Assembly: GCF_000005505.3 (NCBI RefSeq)
Contig: NC_016133.3
Location: 32,264,737-32,328,736, forward strand
Source: Brachypodium distachyon
Taxonomy: Eukaryota; Streptophyta; Magnoliopsida; Poales; Poaceae
DNA length: 64,000 bases
Direction: 5' to 3'
In this document: positions 1-10,965 of the stretch, in pieces
How positions within the stretch are numbered: position 1 is the first letter of the stretch
Layout: every line of letters begins with the position of its first letter
The notes under the pieces: generated by a model
The model's database searches: none
Seen by the model: the letters and a program-made list of their open reading frames with translations, nothing else
What the model was told of the DNA's origin: nothing
Translations under genes and position numbers: made by a program

Positions 1-32
1 TGAGGATGCCCACAAGTGGGGAAGTGGGCTGA

Positions 33-503
33 CCACAGAGACCGCGCGGCCAAGCTACATCGCCGCTACAATGCCGTCGGGGAGGGGAGCTCGAGCAGCG
101 TCCACCCCACGCCGGTGAGGGAGTGGCTCCACCCTCCTCTTCTTCCTCCTCCGATTCGTCGGTGGAGATCGTCGGTAGCGCGCCGGCGAGGAGGGTTTCG
201 TCCCCGAGGACGGCGGGGGCAAGATGGAGGGGAACGAGGTCGGCGTTGGCGAAGGCAGCGGCGGTGGCAGAGGACGAGGGGTTCGACCTTGAGGACATCG
301 CGCACGCGAAGGAGGCGTCGAAGCTCTTCATCGCCGAAGACGACGTGCGCCGGCTCGCCAGGGAGGAGAGGATGCTCACGGTGGCCTACGACCTCTCCAA
401 GGCGGCTACCGTGCCTCTGGTGAGGGCAGCTCCCCCGGTCATCGTCCTCTCGGACGATGAGGAGGAAGCATTCCGGCGAGGGGACGGGTGCTTGCTCCTC
501 TAA
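33..503 (+). CDS. Partial ORF with two candidate SUMO-interacting motifs
   Basis: An open frame runs from just after a TGA at 30 to a stop at 501-503. It has no in-frame ATG before the M of EERMLT near 372, so it is either a downstream exon or the 3' part of a gene that starts outside the window. It encodes a Ser-rich stretch, then SSVEIVGS, a helical middle (LEDIAHAKEASKLFIAEDD) and, close to the end, PPVIVLSDDEEEAF. A short run of V/I/L followed by S and acidic residues is the classic SUMO-interacting motif, and the first motif is a weaker one. Base composition is very GC rich, like many grass first exons and transposon-carried genes. Downstream, near 740-772, lies sequence resembling that at 40735-40772 (a GGGTCGC...GAGTTGC terminus), so the ORF may belong to a transposon. 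Family not recognised. Confidence 0.35.
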   Translation, partial: PQRPRGQATSPLQCRRGGELEQRPPHAGEGVAPPSSSSSSDSSVEIVGSAPARRVSSPRTAGARWRGTRSALAKAAAVAEDEGFDLEDIAHAKEASKLFIAEDDVRRLAREERMLTVAYDLSKAATVPLVRAAPPVIVLSDDEEEAFRRGDGCLLL

Positions 504-1436
504 TTTAGTTAACTTTTGGTAAATGTCGAACTAGTAGATGTAAATGAACTACGCATGTGGACAAACGAACTGCGATGATCTGCGATGTTGATGGAATGCG
601 AAGAATCAGCCTCCTATTTATATGAATTTCGCGCGAAGTTTTGAATTTGTGTTTTGTTCGATTTTGGTTTTCAGGTTCTGCAGGAAGACAGTCGGTACCG
701 AATTTTAGAATTCAGTTGATCCGAACTCGGTTAGTTTGGGTCGCTCGGTTTCGATAACGGCTAGAGTTGCTCTTGACCACAAGAAGGCCCGGAGAAGTAG
801 ATATGTTTGGTCGCACGGTCAAAAAAATGTTCTGGACGCAGGAGGGGTTTGATAGGTTGTTTATTTTTGCTTTTGCTGCCTCGGGATTTCCTGGTGTCCT
901 TTGCCCGGGCTCTCGGTCGGGAACAACAGGGTATCGTATTGTATTTTCTTTTTCTCGATCAACACCATTACAGATATATTAATTGATAGTGCATTTGTTC
1001 GGTAGAAACATGCCCGAATGAAGTCCTGCACTTGCTGACTCAAGTAAGGTCGGCACCATGTACAGATTACAGGATAGCTAAACACTGACGAATGCTTAAA
1101 CTTCTATACGAAATCATTGGTTAAAGGTCAACGAATGATAAAAGAAACCAATGACAGGCTACCTGCAAGGGAAGGTACTCCTACATCTGAGAAACAAAAA
1201 TAAGGCCCGCAGGCCGGCCTGTAGTTAACCCAGCCCACGTCCGCACTCATCGCAGCTCACCGAGCCGTCGCTGTAGCTTTCACCCTCCATCTAGTCATAT
1301 CTCTCCCTCCCTTGTCGTCTCCTCGTCGTTGTGCACGCCTCTAGCAACATCAGCTCTAGCCGCAGCCCAATGCTGTAAAAAAAAAAAAGCTCTAGCCGCA
1401 GCCCACCACCACCAGAGAAGTAGCACGTGTTAGGTA
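504..1436. other. Intergenic, no gene seen
   Basis: AT-rich 3' flank of the preceding ORF. At about 735-772 the sequence reads TTGGGTCGCTCGG...GAGTTGCTCTT, resembling the end of a repeat at 40735-40772, probably a PIF/Harbinger-type terminus. No other element could be bounded. Confidence 0.3.
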
Positions 1437-1547
1437 CTCACTCCGATTCATATTAATGTCAAAAAATTACATGTATTTAAACGTTTTTAGGAATAGATAC
1501 ATTCATATTTGGGCAAATTCAAAACAATTAATATGGGTCGGAGGGAG
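1437..1547. mobile_element. Stowaway-like MITE
   Basis: The element opens with CTCACTCCGATTCATATTAA just after a TA and closes with TTAATATGGGTCGGAGGGAG, giving imperfect terminal inverted repeats about 111 bp apart. The left TA is present; the right duplicate has decayed to TT. The termini match the Tc1/mariner-derived Stowaway class common in grasses. Confidence 0.75.
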
Positions 1548-1599
1548 TTTAAAACAACATGTTCTCAAAAAAAAAAGGTACAATACAACATTAAGTTGA

Positions 1600-1946
1600 A
1601 CATTAACATGCACAAATCGTCTTCTTTATTAGGACACATAATACAGACGTAGACGCTCACAAATATGCACGCACACTTATCCCTATGAGTGCATGCACAC
1701 ACACACTACCGCTGTGAGCATATCAAAGAAACTGGTCAGGCACATCATCTTGAGATGGACGAAGGCGTAACTGAGGGATACGTCACTTCCATTGAAAACA
1801 CAACGCCGGTTAATCCCTGGAATAAATCCAGGGAGATGCAAGCACCCACACCAAGTCAGAGATTTCAAACTGAGTGAACCAACCACCTGAGCTACGCTCA
1901 CTTCGTCTTTAGGGAGATGCAAGCGCCCACACCAAGTCAGAGACTT
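1600..1946 (-). mobile_element. tRNA-derived SINE with a second partial head
   Basis: On the minus strand the unit begins near 1901 with GAGCGTAGCTCAGGTGGTTG, a tRNA 5' end with an RNA polymerase III A box (TAGCTCAGGTGG). A B-box-like GTTTGAAATCTC follows, then a body, then a tail with GTGTGCGTGC and GTGAGCGTCTACGTCTGTAT that ends near 1600. The segment AGGGAGATGCAAGC.CCCACA occurs twice (1829-1846 and 1911-1928). A second, truncated head therefore sits upstream of the first. The 3' boundary is approximate because no clear poly(A) was seen. Confidence 0.6.
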
Positions 1947-2324
1947 GTACACGATGACTTAGCCCATCAATGAAAATGCACCTAAATTGCCTAATTGAAG
2001 GATGAAATCCGATCAGCAAAACTGGATTTTTTATGCTGGAATCTCAATCATTTCTAGTCGTTTAGCACGTCCTCTCTTGGCTTTCAACTTTATTGTGTTG
2101 GGAATGCTAAGTTAGTACGGTTTTCTGGGCCAAACCAAAACTCAGCTGGGCCGTTAAAAATGTATAATATTGTATCTATAGTTAACAATATTATTTTTCA
2201 TACTTAGCGTGCAAAAGGTCTAGGCGTCTAGCGGTTAGCAGATGGCTGTGAAGAATTCATGTGGATGTGCGGAATACATCGAAATTAAAAGTGTAGCACT
2301 GGTTTAAGATTCTTTTTTTCATGG

Positions 2325-2640
2325 AGTTATACAAACTAGTAACACTATGTACTAATAGATAATTATGTGTTACTGTATCTACAATTTGTAACACGTATGC
2401 AGTAAAACAAAATTATATGTTACTATGATACCATGGTAGGTATAATTTGTAACACATATGGACTAACACAAACTTATATGTTACTATTTCAATGTCCTTT
2501 TAACACATTTTCAGATCTTATCTAGTATGTGTTACTGACTATTCATTCAACACATATGATGTGTTACTGTAAATTACTTTGTAACATTTTTTTTATGTGT
2601 TACATGATTGTGTTACTTAAACTGTGTTTTGTTGTAGTGG
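2325..2640. mobile_element. Terminus of a CACTA (En/Spm) element
   Basis: The segment ends at 2640 in TTTTGTTGTAGTG, the inverse of CACTACAACAAAA, which is the CACTA terminal repeat. The preceding 300 bp are packed with TGTGTTAC and GTAACACAT motifs in both orientations, as expected for CACTA subterminal transposase-binding repeats. No matching left CACTA end was found to the left within the window, so the element is truncated or extends beyond position 1. Confidence 0.65.
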
Positions 2641-2897
2641 AATGTAATGCCGAGAAGAAATGAAAATGTACAAGTTCTTCTTCGATCATCACATTGACAG
2701 TCGATTTTTCTCGTTATGGATATATTTACCCCATACATGAACGATCCGAAGCTCTGAACAAATTTAAAGCTTCACTTGAAAGTCTGCTGAATGTAAAAAT
2801 CAAAATTGTACGGTCTGATCGTGGGGTTAACCCCTAATCATTATTAAGACCCGAGACAACTAGTAAAGGCTCCGGTACCAATGTGAGGTGTATAATA
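2641..2897. other. Intergenic, nothing recognised
   Basis: No ORF or bounded repeat was seen between the CACTA terminus and the next MITE. Confidence 0.4.
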
Positions 2898-3136
2898 CTC
2901 CCTCCTTTTCACAAAGAATGACATGCACACATTGAGATTTAACTTTGACCAACAATTAGACAATTAGACTAGTGATTTTAGTTTACATGATAAAAAATTA
3001 TATCATCGGATTCGTATTTCAAATACGTTTCCAACATATAAAGTTTATAACATATAATCTACATATTATTGATATAATCATTGGTCAAAATTTGACCTCG
3101 AATGCTTCCACGTCATTTTTTTGTGAAAAGAGAGAG
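2898..3136. mobile_element. Stowaway-like MITE with TA duplication
   Basis: Starts CTCCCTCCTTTTCACAAAGA after TA (2896-2897) and ends TTTTTTGTGAAAAGAGAGAG before TA (3137-3138). The ends are inverted repeats and the 239-bp interior is AT rich with no coding capacity. Confidence 0.8.
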
Positions 3137-3159
3137 TACAACATTAATTAGGTTGAACA

Positions 3160-3671
3160 TTAACATGCAACGATCATCATTAGATTACACTGACAATGAA
3201 GATAGAGGTGTAGCTTACGGGTGATTAAGGTAGACATGGTAGATGAGGTGGTGCAAAAAGTTGAAGCTGAGGCAGCGCCGTAGAGGAAGTACGTAGCGGA
3301 TGTAGGTGTTCCGGAAATACTCTCAAGTCCCCACCTTGATTTTGGCACCCCCGACCAGGGTGCGTTCAGTTGAAATAAGGCCCCGAAAGTTGTTGGTGGA
3401 CCCTTCGGGGCCTTAATAAGCCAACCACCTTGTGCATCGAGGGCCACATCAAGCCTTGAGGACATCCTTGATCCACAATGTCGAGGGCCGCAGCCATGTA
3501 GTCATCGTCGGCCGTGGTCATGGACTCCCAAAGATCAGGAGGCCCAACGGCGCTTAGCGCGCGCGGTGGCACGGCGTTCTTCCACGGCCTTGTAGATCGT
3601 AACGACGGCACCGGATCGGGAAAAAGAGAGGAGGCTGCGGATTCCATGGCATCGGACGCAGAGGCATTCAT
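3160..3671 (-). pseudogene. Degenerate short hypothetical ORF
   Basis: A minus-strand frame starting at the M of MNASASDAMES (3671) runs through SLFPDPVP, WKNAVPPRAL and VGPPDLWESMTTADDDYMAA to about residue 75. The coding-like sequence then appears to continue in another frame (DVALDAQGGWLIKAPKGP, then NAPWSGVPKSRWG) down to 3160, which implies a frameshift near 3440-3460. I do not recognise the family. Composition and a recognisable but broken frame suggest a decayed gene or transposon-carried ORF rather than an active gene. Confidence 0.3.
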
Positions 3672-3779
3672 TTTCTCACAATCATCTGACTCCGCACCTT
3701 GATTTGCTACGGGATATGACCTAAAAAAAAGCATTTACCTGTGGTCCCCCCCCCCAGGAAGATGGGCATAATCATATTC

Positions 3780-4428
3780 ATTTCATTTTCAGGTGAGCTC
3801 TTTGCCTATCGACTACGCTTGCCGGGTGTTCACCCCTACCTTCTATTCTAGTTGCCCCTCCTCTAGTTAGTGACTTCGCCCCCCCTTTCCAGAAGACCGA
3901 GAATCTGGAGCTACTTTAGACAAGCCAATGCCAATCTCGCTGAAACTACAAGCCAAGGAAAGACTACCAGCTGATTCAGCTTGAGCAATTCATTCTTGGC
4001 TAAAACAAGAGAAATGGCATCTTTCCTAAGCTAAGTAAGACCGCTAGCGCTTTCTAACCGAACGACTTGTTGGCTCGGGTTCCTTCTCTCCCTTTAAAGT
4101 GAAGACATTAGCAAGAACTGCGGATGAAAGAAGATCGGAGTCGTGAACAGGAAAAGCTAAGACCGAGCTGGTAGTTTCCACCGCCTGTCCAGGGTTGAGC
4201 CCTGGGATTTGACGGCGGACTTGAAAAGCCACCTACAGACGTTTTACGCCCAATCATTCCGGATAACGCTTGCATCCTCTCTCTTACCGCGGCTGCTGGC
4301 ACAGAGTTAGCCGATGCTTATTCCTCAGATACCGTCATTGTTTCTTCTTCGAGAAAAGAAGTTGACGACCCGTAGGCCTTCCACCTCCACGCGGCATTGC
4401 TCCGTCAGGCTTTCGCCCATTGCGGAAA

Positions 4429-4497
<69 letters not shown>

Positions 4498-5040
4498 GGA
4501 CCAGCTACGATCATCGCCTTGGTAAGCTGTTGGTTAAATTTAAGCTCTGCTTCCGAAAAAAGAAAGGGAGACTTTTGTTTTTTTGGCGTTGGTTTTTCCA
4601 ACGAAAAACAAGAACATTCTTTCACGAACTTCCATGACAAAATGCTAGTTGCCTTGTAACGTGAACATGAGCGGTAGACTGAACACCAAAAATATCGATG
4701 AGAAACGACTGAGACACTTTCCACCTCTCTTCCTGGTCAACAGATACGAAATCCAGGGGCTTCCACTATTTCTTTTCTTGCTTTATTTTTATACGCTTTT
4801 TTTAATTCAACTTTCATTGAAGTGCACACCAACTGGGATCCAGGATTTAATCTGTGTCAGCGAGGGAGGGGCTCTATCCTGATGGGTATGCCAATTAAGG
4901 CACAACTTTCTATTCTTCTGGACCACGATCTCGTGCTTGTTCTTTTCTTCAGCCGGAAACGGGGAGACGATCGGCATAAACAGGCGATGAAGCGTAAACG
5001 TCTGCCGGGCTGGATGAGGGATTGATCGGGAGGAAGTATC
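3780..5040. other. Organelle-derived insertion (probable NUMT/NUPT)
   Basis: This stretch differs from its surroundings in style. It contains a plastid 16S rRNA piece (4169-4527) flanked on both sides by sequence that looks like plant mitochondrial intergenic DNA, for example GGCTCGGGTTCCTTCTCTCC near 4075 and GAAAGGGAGACTTTTG near 4562. Plant mitochondrial genomes often carry plastid rRNA fragments, so one mitochondrial donor segment could explain both parts. The rRNA match is seen directly; the mitochondrial origin of the flanks and both outer limits are inference. Short ORFs here were not called. Confidence 0.5.
4169..4527 (-). pseudogene. Plastid-type 16S rRNA fragment
   Basis: Read on the minus strand, this contains GCTTACCAAGGCGATGATC, GACTGAGACACGGCCCAGAC, CTCCTACGGGAGGCAGCAG, AATTTTCCGCAATGGGCGAA, GTGCCAGCAGCCGCGGTAAG and ATTGGGCGTAAAGCGTCTG. 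These are the universally conserved 16S blocks from roughly E. coli positions 240 to 690, in the chloroplast version. The match stops abruptly at both ends, and the block after GATGATC lacks a base relative to the expected sequence. It is about a quarter of a 16S gene with no other rRNA operon parts, so it is a transferred fragment and not a functional rRNA gene. Confidence 0.9.
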
Positions 5041-6288
5041 GAGGGGGCGGCTGGATCGCTCTTATGCATCACGGACTCACGGGTTGGCGCATGGGCGTGG
5101 TATGGCGTTTGGGCTGGCAATGGCCCCGCATGCGGGCATGAACCGGGCAGAGTGGAATTGGGCCAAGCCTGCTCAGGACAATTTAACAGGCCGATTGTGG
5201 TTGCCCACACGCTGATCGCAGAAGACAATATGCGTGGTTGTGGTCGCCCACACGCAGATCGCAGAAAGGGAAATCGATACGTGCCTACGTAACGTGAACA
5301 CGTCCACATCCCATTCCCATCCCATGCCTGCCTCGTTCCCCGGAACGGGACCGTTGCAATTCAAGTGCGCAGCCCCCAAAAGTCGTAGCACAAACAAAGC
5401 TAAAGCTCCATCCTGCCGCTGTTGCTTGCCAACATTAACCGCGGCCTCTACACGCGCGCCGCCGATCGATCTAGGACTAGGAGGGGCATGCATTGCATAT
5501 GATCGATCCGGTGCCACCTACCACGCTGCATGTACGTCGCCCGCAGGCTGTCGACTTTGCCTGATTATGGCCGGCCTATACAGGAGAGACTGAAAGGTGC
5601 ATGTATATGTGAGCGTGGGAGTATGCATGCCAAGAGGGAAAGGAGACAGAAAAGCAAGCAAAAGATCAGGAGCAGTCACACTACTATTACTGTCTAGTGT
5701 ACTAGCAGAGCATGCATGCATGCAGCTAGCTGCCGCGCGCGCTGGAGCCCTCATCTGGACGCATCAGACAGACTAGCTGGGAATGAGTTCGATCGTGTTC
5801 CAGCGGCAGCAAGAACAAGACTACAAGAGCAAGGGGAAAAATGCATGGGTCTTTGGTTGTTCTGGTCTGGACAGGGATGGTTCAAGGTTGTGCCTGCAAA
5901 ATTAAGCCGGGCCATGTCTGCATGGGTAACCGAACTACTTATTCGAACCACAAAAGTCTAGGGAAGAAAAGGAACAATCAATCGATGGGAAAATATTGCG
6001 GTGGTTGATTATACCGCGCGACTGCATGACTAGGACTGCGCGGTTAGTACTACAGCAAAATATAGCAGACATGCAAAACATATGCATGTAGTGTGCTAAT
6101 TAAAGATAGCAGACATACTAGATCTATATGTCACTTAAATATAGGTCATAAGACGAACTCAGGTAACTGAAAGGGGATAAAAAAAAAAGACCTAGCTAGC
6201 TAGAGATATATAACTTGGTAGTGCTAGTTGAAAGTAGGAGAGCTAGTTAAGGAAGCTCGGCGATGATGTAGTTTTTGCTAGCTTAATA
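5041..6288. other. 3' flank of YABBY, no gene seen
   Basis: Contains the probable 3' untranslated region of the minus-strand YABBY gene just below 6289, and otherwise unassigned sequence. Several overlapping open frames of 60-150 codons occur on both strands between 4857 and 5961, but none shows a recognisable domain or splice structure. Confidence 0.4.
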
Positions 6289-9200
6289 TCAATACGGAGC
6301 AACCCCCATGTTGGCCGCAGCGTAAAGCCCGTCCTTTAGAAGCACATCCTTTCTCTGATGATCCTGATAATTATAAGCACGAGAAAGTGTTGAGATTCTG
6401 TTGTCAGAAATGCATATATTCCGAGTAGCGGTTTCATTGGATAGAAAAATATGATGCTCTATGTTTCAGTTGTTCTTAATTACTTGACAAGCAAACTATT
6501 CACATCTGGTGAAAATTAAGTTAAACATTACTGCATTTCCAAAGAGGAGGCTAATAATGTTCACATGAGATGAGAATTCTATGCGGAACAAAAATTCAGT
6601 TATAGATATATTATAGATTTTCTAAGCTGTTCAGTGAAAGAATAAGATAATTATGATACTGCAAAAGCATTTTCCATTATTTGAACCGTCTAAATAATTA
6701 TTTACCTACTACATGTCAAAACTAGAGAATTTTGGTTGCATGCACGTAAAAACATCATCTATTTCTAATTGAGTTTGTTAAAAAGTGTAAGGTTGTTAGT
6801 AAAATTAATCATATACATAAAAGATTTGCAAAGTTTTGTTTGAAATTTTTAAATACGCCTTCGTTTAATCATGTTGTTAATATGAGATTTAATTAAATGA
6901 CACTAGATTCATTTTGAAAAGAACTTACCGGTAATTGTCTCATTTCATACTGTATATAAATCATGAGTTAATGAATTAACTTTTGGTCAAAGTCTTGTAC
7001 TCCCTCTGTTCCATAATTCTTGTCATGGTTTTAGTTCAAATTTTAACCAAAACCACGACAAAAATTATGGAACGGAGGGAGTACATCTTAATGTAACGAA
7101 ATATGCATTATATTATGAAACGGAAGGTATCGATAATTAAGTTGCACATTATGCACTTGGAAAAAAAATTAAGGTGTGCAACTTTAGCAAAAACATTAGT
7201 GCAATTGTCAATTCTTATGTTATATATGTATATAGTGACTTGGAAATGAGAATGGTTTGTCAACAATTTCATAAAACATTTGCCTGCCAAGGGAATTGAA
7301 ACTATATAGTCAAAGTAGTTGGGACTCTCATGTGCCCACCAGGAACACGTTAGGTCCAAAAAAAAGAGAGAACTCGAGTCCTATATTTGTCAATGGATTT
7401 GCTAATTCTCACTCGACTATCTCTGCTGGTAATTAGTTAAATTAATCTCAGCCCATGAAGTTGCCCATCCATAGCTAGGCCTGAAACTACATAGAAAATT
7501 AATTCTGTGCACATAAGCTTGGAATTATGTAGTCCACTTTTTATACCTTTGTAAGGGTCAACTTTTTTTGCATTATTAAAACTTTAGATGATTAATTCAT
7601 CGGAATTAGATTTGGAAACATTGTCCTCCAAACTTATGACTTTTACTTTAGAGACTTATATATGGTTCAATTTTTAAGGAAAATGAACAACATAAATAAA
7701 CATTATTTTTTTTTTGAATAAATAAACAGTGTATATGTATGCATGATTCTTTATGCAGGAGGTTAATTTAGTTGAATTAGTCACCTGAGGTAGAGGTAGG
7801 AGGCTGGTCTTCCTGAGCCCCTGGTGATCCGGCATGAGGCCGAAGTGGATATGTGGAAAGTGGGCCCACTGCAACAACAAAACCACCATATCAAACAAAC
7901 AAAGGTTTGGAAACCAATCATCGAATTCAGCTGATAGATTGTGAAACCCTAGAAATTAACAGTAAAGCTAAATGATGGATCGAGGAAAACCCTAAAGATC
8001 AGATACGAGTAGTATAAAGAGAGGGAGAGAAATTTCTAGCTAGCTAGGTGAGGTGAAGGGTGCACTGACGTTCTTGGCAGCAGCGCTGAAGGCCTCCCTG
8101 TGCGAGATGTCGGGATTGCCAGCCTTGATGCGTTGGATTTCGTCCCTGCCATTCCGTTCCCCCAGAGATAAGAACCAGAGCAATGAAAAGAAAGGAAAGG
8201 GAAACGTCAGATCGATCAGTATAGCAGCAGCAGCTCAAACGACGACAACGGCCCCATTATTAGTGCCATCACCAATGTATCATTTGCTAGTCTCATTAAC
8301 TCCTCTCCGTCTCTCTCCTCGAACACAGAGACATGGAGAGAAAGAGAGAGGGGAGGAAAAAGAGAGGAGGAAGAAAGCAAAAGAAAAACAAGGCCTCTTT
8401 GCGTTGCGTCTGCAAAAGAGGTTTACTTGTGCACAGCTCTGTCGCCCCGGCCCCGGGCTGGCGCTGACCTTGCACCGAGGCGGCATGCAAATATGCAATG
8501 GTATTGCTGCGACACCAAGAACAAGCACTCACAGTACGTCTTAGAACCGACAACTTAATTAGGATCACTCACTTGATGAAGCGGTTGTATGCCGACGGCA
8601 CGCGCTGCCTCTTCTCCGGCGCTGCAATTTAAAGAAATGAAACCAAAGACACACTCGTTAGTTAGTGCTTAGTGCAAGGTTTTTGTGACCAATTAATCCT
8701 TCAGTATTGTACGTTTCCTTCGATCTCGTACGTAAAGCTCATTCGCCGGGCCGGCCATATTGTTGTCAAGTTCCTAGTGGAGAGTGGAGCGACAGGCAAG
8801 AATGGAGGAGAGGAAACCCAGCAAGCTAGCTAGTACTATTGTCCACAGTGAAAAGGGATCGGGAGAACGACGGACTCTCTCTTGGATGTACAGTTGAGAG
8901 CGTGCAGTGGTGGCGCTGGTGCGCATTGCACTTTGATGCAGCACCACCAGTGTACCCGTACTCCTATATAGCTAGCTATAGCTAGAGGCCAGCCATGTGT
9001 TTGCATGCTCTCTAGCTCCAGGCAGTGGCCAGAGAGCGCGCATGGCCGGAAAGCTAGACGACGACGCTCGTCTTCATTCATTTCGCCGTATCGAAACCGA
9101 TTTCAATAAACCGGGCAAAATTTGGATACACGTGCACGCATATAAATCCGGAGAAGAAGAAAAATTAGCAGCAAAGAGAATTAATCAAGGGGAATAGGCA

Positions 9201-10097
9201 ACGTGCGTGCTACTCCACTCACGTCTGTTGACGATGGGGTTGGTCCGCGGCGACGGCTCCTTCCCGCCTTTCCCCGCCGCGGGCGGCGCCGCAGCCGCAG
9301 CCGGTGCCGCGGCGTTCCTGGCGGCCGCGACCATGCCGCCACCGTGCTGCTCCAGCAGCTGCAGGCTTGCTGGGTTGGTGCTGGATATCTCATCCTGCAG
9401 TACGCACACACGCAACGACAAGTCAAAAGGTACGATCAAAAAGCTCGCCAGGCAGAATCTGTGGCTGGCCATTACTGCATGCAAGTACCAGGAGGGAGAG
9501 GGAGTGCCGGGGTGGGTTGTGGATGTTGCCGCCGGGCCCGGGCGCGAGGTTGAGCGAGTGGGCTGGGGAGGAGTACTGGAACTGCTGGCCGTGGTGAGAT
9601 CCTCCGGCAGTGGTTGGAGGCGGAGACGAGATGTCAGTGAGTGTGGTGACAGCGGAGGCGGCCGGAGTGGCGGTGGTGGTCGGGAAGAGGAGGCCCCTCA
9701 TGTTGACGGTGAGCAGGCTGCTGCAGTGGCCGCATCGCACCGTCACCGTCTTCAGCAGGCTGCTGCTCGGCACGCTCACCTGCACACACACAACCAAATC
9801 GACCTTAATTACAGAGCTAGATATAAGTAAAAGAGTACTTAGTAAAAAGGAAGGGAGAGGGGTTGGGTTTGATGGAGGAAGGGATCGATCACGGACGACG
9901 AGGACGGTGTCGCAGAAGTGGCAGTGCACGTAGCAGAGCTGCTCGGATTCGGAGCCGGGCGGCGCTTCCTCCTGCACGGCCAGCTGCTGCTGCTGCGGCG
10001 GCGGCGGCGGGAGGTTCTCCACAGCCGCCATCTGCTGCTGCGATACCGGCGTGAAGCTGGCGGCGACGGAGGCCCCGGAGGAGGAGGACGACGACAT
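6289..10097 (-). CDS. YABBY transcription factor, FIL/YAB3 type, seven exons
   Basis: Nuclear DNA-binding regulator of lateral-organ polarity and meristem/spikelet development. Exons: 10097-9897, 9779-9489, 9394-9223, 8621-8573, 8145-8070, 7868-7785, 6363-6289, joined by GT-AG introns into 315 codons plus TGA. Residues 55-95 form the C2C2 zinc finger (CYVHCHFC ... VRCGHC). Residues 222-290 form the HMG-like YABBY domain ([44 protein letters not shown]). The protein ends [14 protein letters not shown], typical of the FILAMENTOUS FLOWER/YAB3 clade, in which rice OsYAB3/4/5 fall. The N-terminus is rich in Ser, Gln and Pro; a poly-Ala linker lies at about 190-205. The start at 10097 fits family length, but the frame stays open to an ATG at 10424. 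The last intron (1421 bp) holds a Stowaway MITE. Paralogue assignment needs a tree. Confidence 0.93.
7000..7081. mobile_element. Stowaway MITE in the last YABBY intron
   Basis: An 82-bp near-perfect hairpin: it starts CTCCCTCTGTTCCATAATTC after TA (6998-6999) and ends AATTATGGAACGGAGGGAG before TA (7082-7083). It is the same length as the copies at 19729 and 41038. Confidence 0.88.
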
Positions 10098-10746
10098 GGC
10101 CACTAGCTGCTGAGTGCTGGCCGGGGTTTCTTGGGCTCGAGCTCGATCGATTTGACGCAGCAGCGAACGGGAAAGGATGGAAGCAAGCGCGGGTGGCTGG
10201 CTAGTCGAGCTACTGTAACTGATTGTTCTCTCCGGCCAGCCGGCCCCCTCTTTTTCCTTTCTCTCCTCGATCGATCCTCCGTTCGCGGGGTGTGATTTGA
10301 CCGGTGGTGTGGTGGGCGGGCAGTATGTATTCGATCGTGTACACGATGGATGGATGGATCGATCTGGTCTGGTCTGGGTTTGTGATTTGATGGTTCGGGT
10401 TGGGGTGACTGATGTGTGATGCAACGGAACCTAGTATGTATCGGATCTGTTGTTGCTGCCTGCAACACTTGCTGCCGCGATTTGGGAACTAGCTAGAGAG
10501 AGAGAGAGAGAGAAGAAAGGGGGTGGGCGGCCGGGTTTGGTTGGTTGGTGCCTGTGCTAGGCTTCTAGTGGTGTGATGGCCTGATGGGAGACGAGGGGGA
10601 GATATAGCTAGCTAGGGAGGGGGGTGCAAGGCCAAGAGCGTTTGGGGGAGTTCTAGTGGTCAACAATGAGGCCGGCCAGGACAGTGCATGTATGTGTATG
10701 GCAGCAGCCGCAGCTGTGGCTAGCGAGCTATAGGCGACGGTCTCTA

Positions 10747-10781
<35 letters not shown>

Positions 10782-10965
10782 TCGCTCTCACTTCTGCCAT
10801 GCCATGAGAGGTATATAGTAGTCTCTAGATCTAGCTGTCTAACAGAAGAGCTGGAGGATGCATGTAGATGTACTCTTCGTATGCATACCTAATTTGATGC
10901 TCTGAAAATCCAAGACGTATATATTTTGATACTTTTTTTTCACATGTGAAGGATGCATGATACTA
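10098..10965 (-). promoter_or_regulatory. YABBY 5' leader and upstream region with GA/CT tracts
   Basis: Upstream of the YABBY start there is a (GA)n tract at 10495-10515 and a (TC)14 tract at 10751-10778. GA/CT tracts of this kind are typical of grass promoters and 5' UTRs and are bound by BPC/GAGA-binding proteins in plants. Repeated GATCGATC and GCTAGCTAG words are frequent. The transcription start is not evident, so the split between leader and promoter is unknown. Confidence 0.45.

Noticed and set aside
4488..5025. Short frames next to the plastid 16S fragment as mitochondrial genes
   Set aside because: I could not match them to any known mitochondrial protein; they are left as part of the organelle-like insert.
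9207..9830. 207-codon plus-strand frame over YABBY exons 2 and 3
   Set aside because: Antisense shadow of GC-rich coding exons; no domain and it ignores the splice signals.
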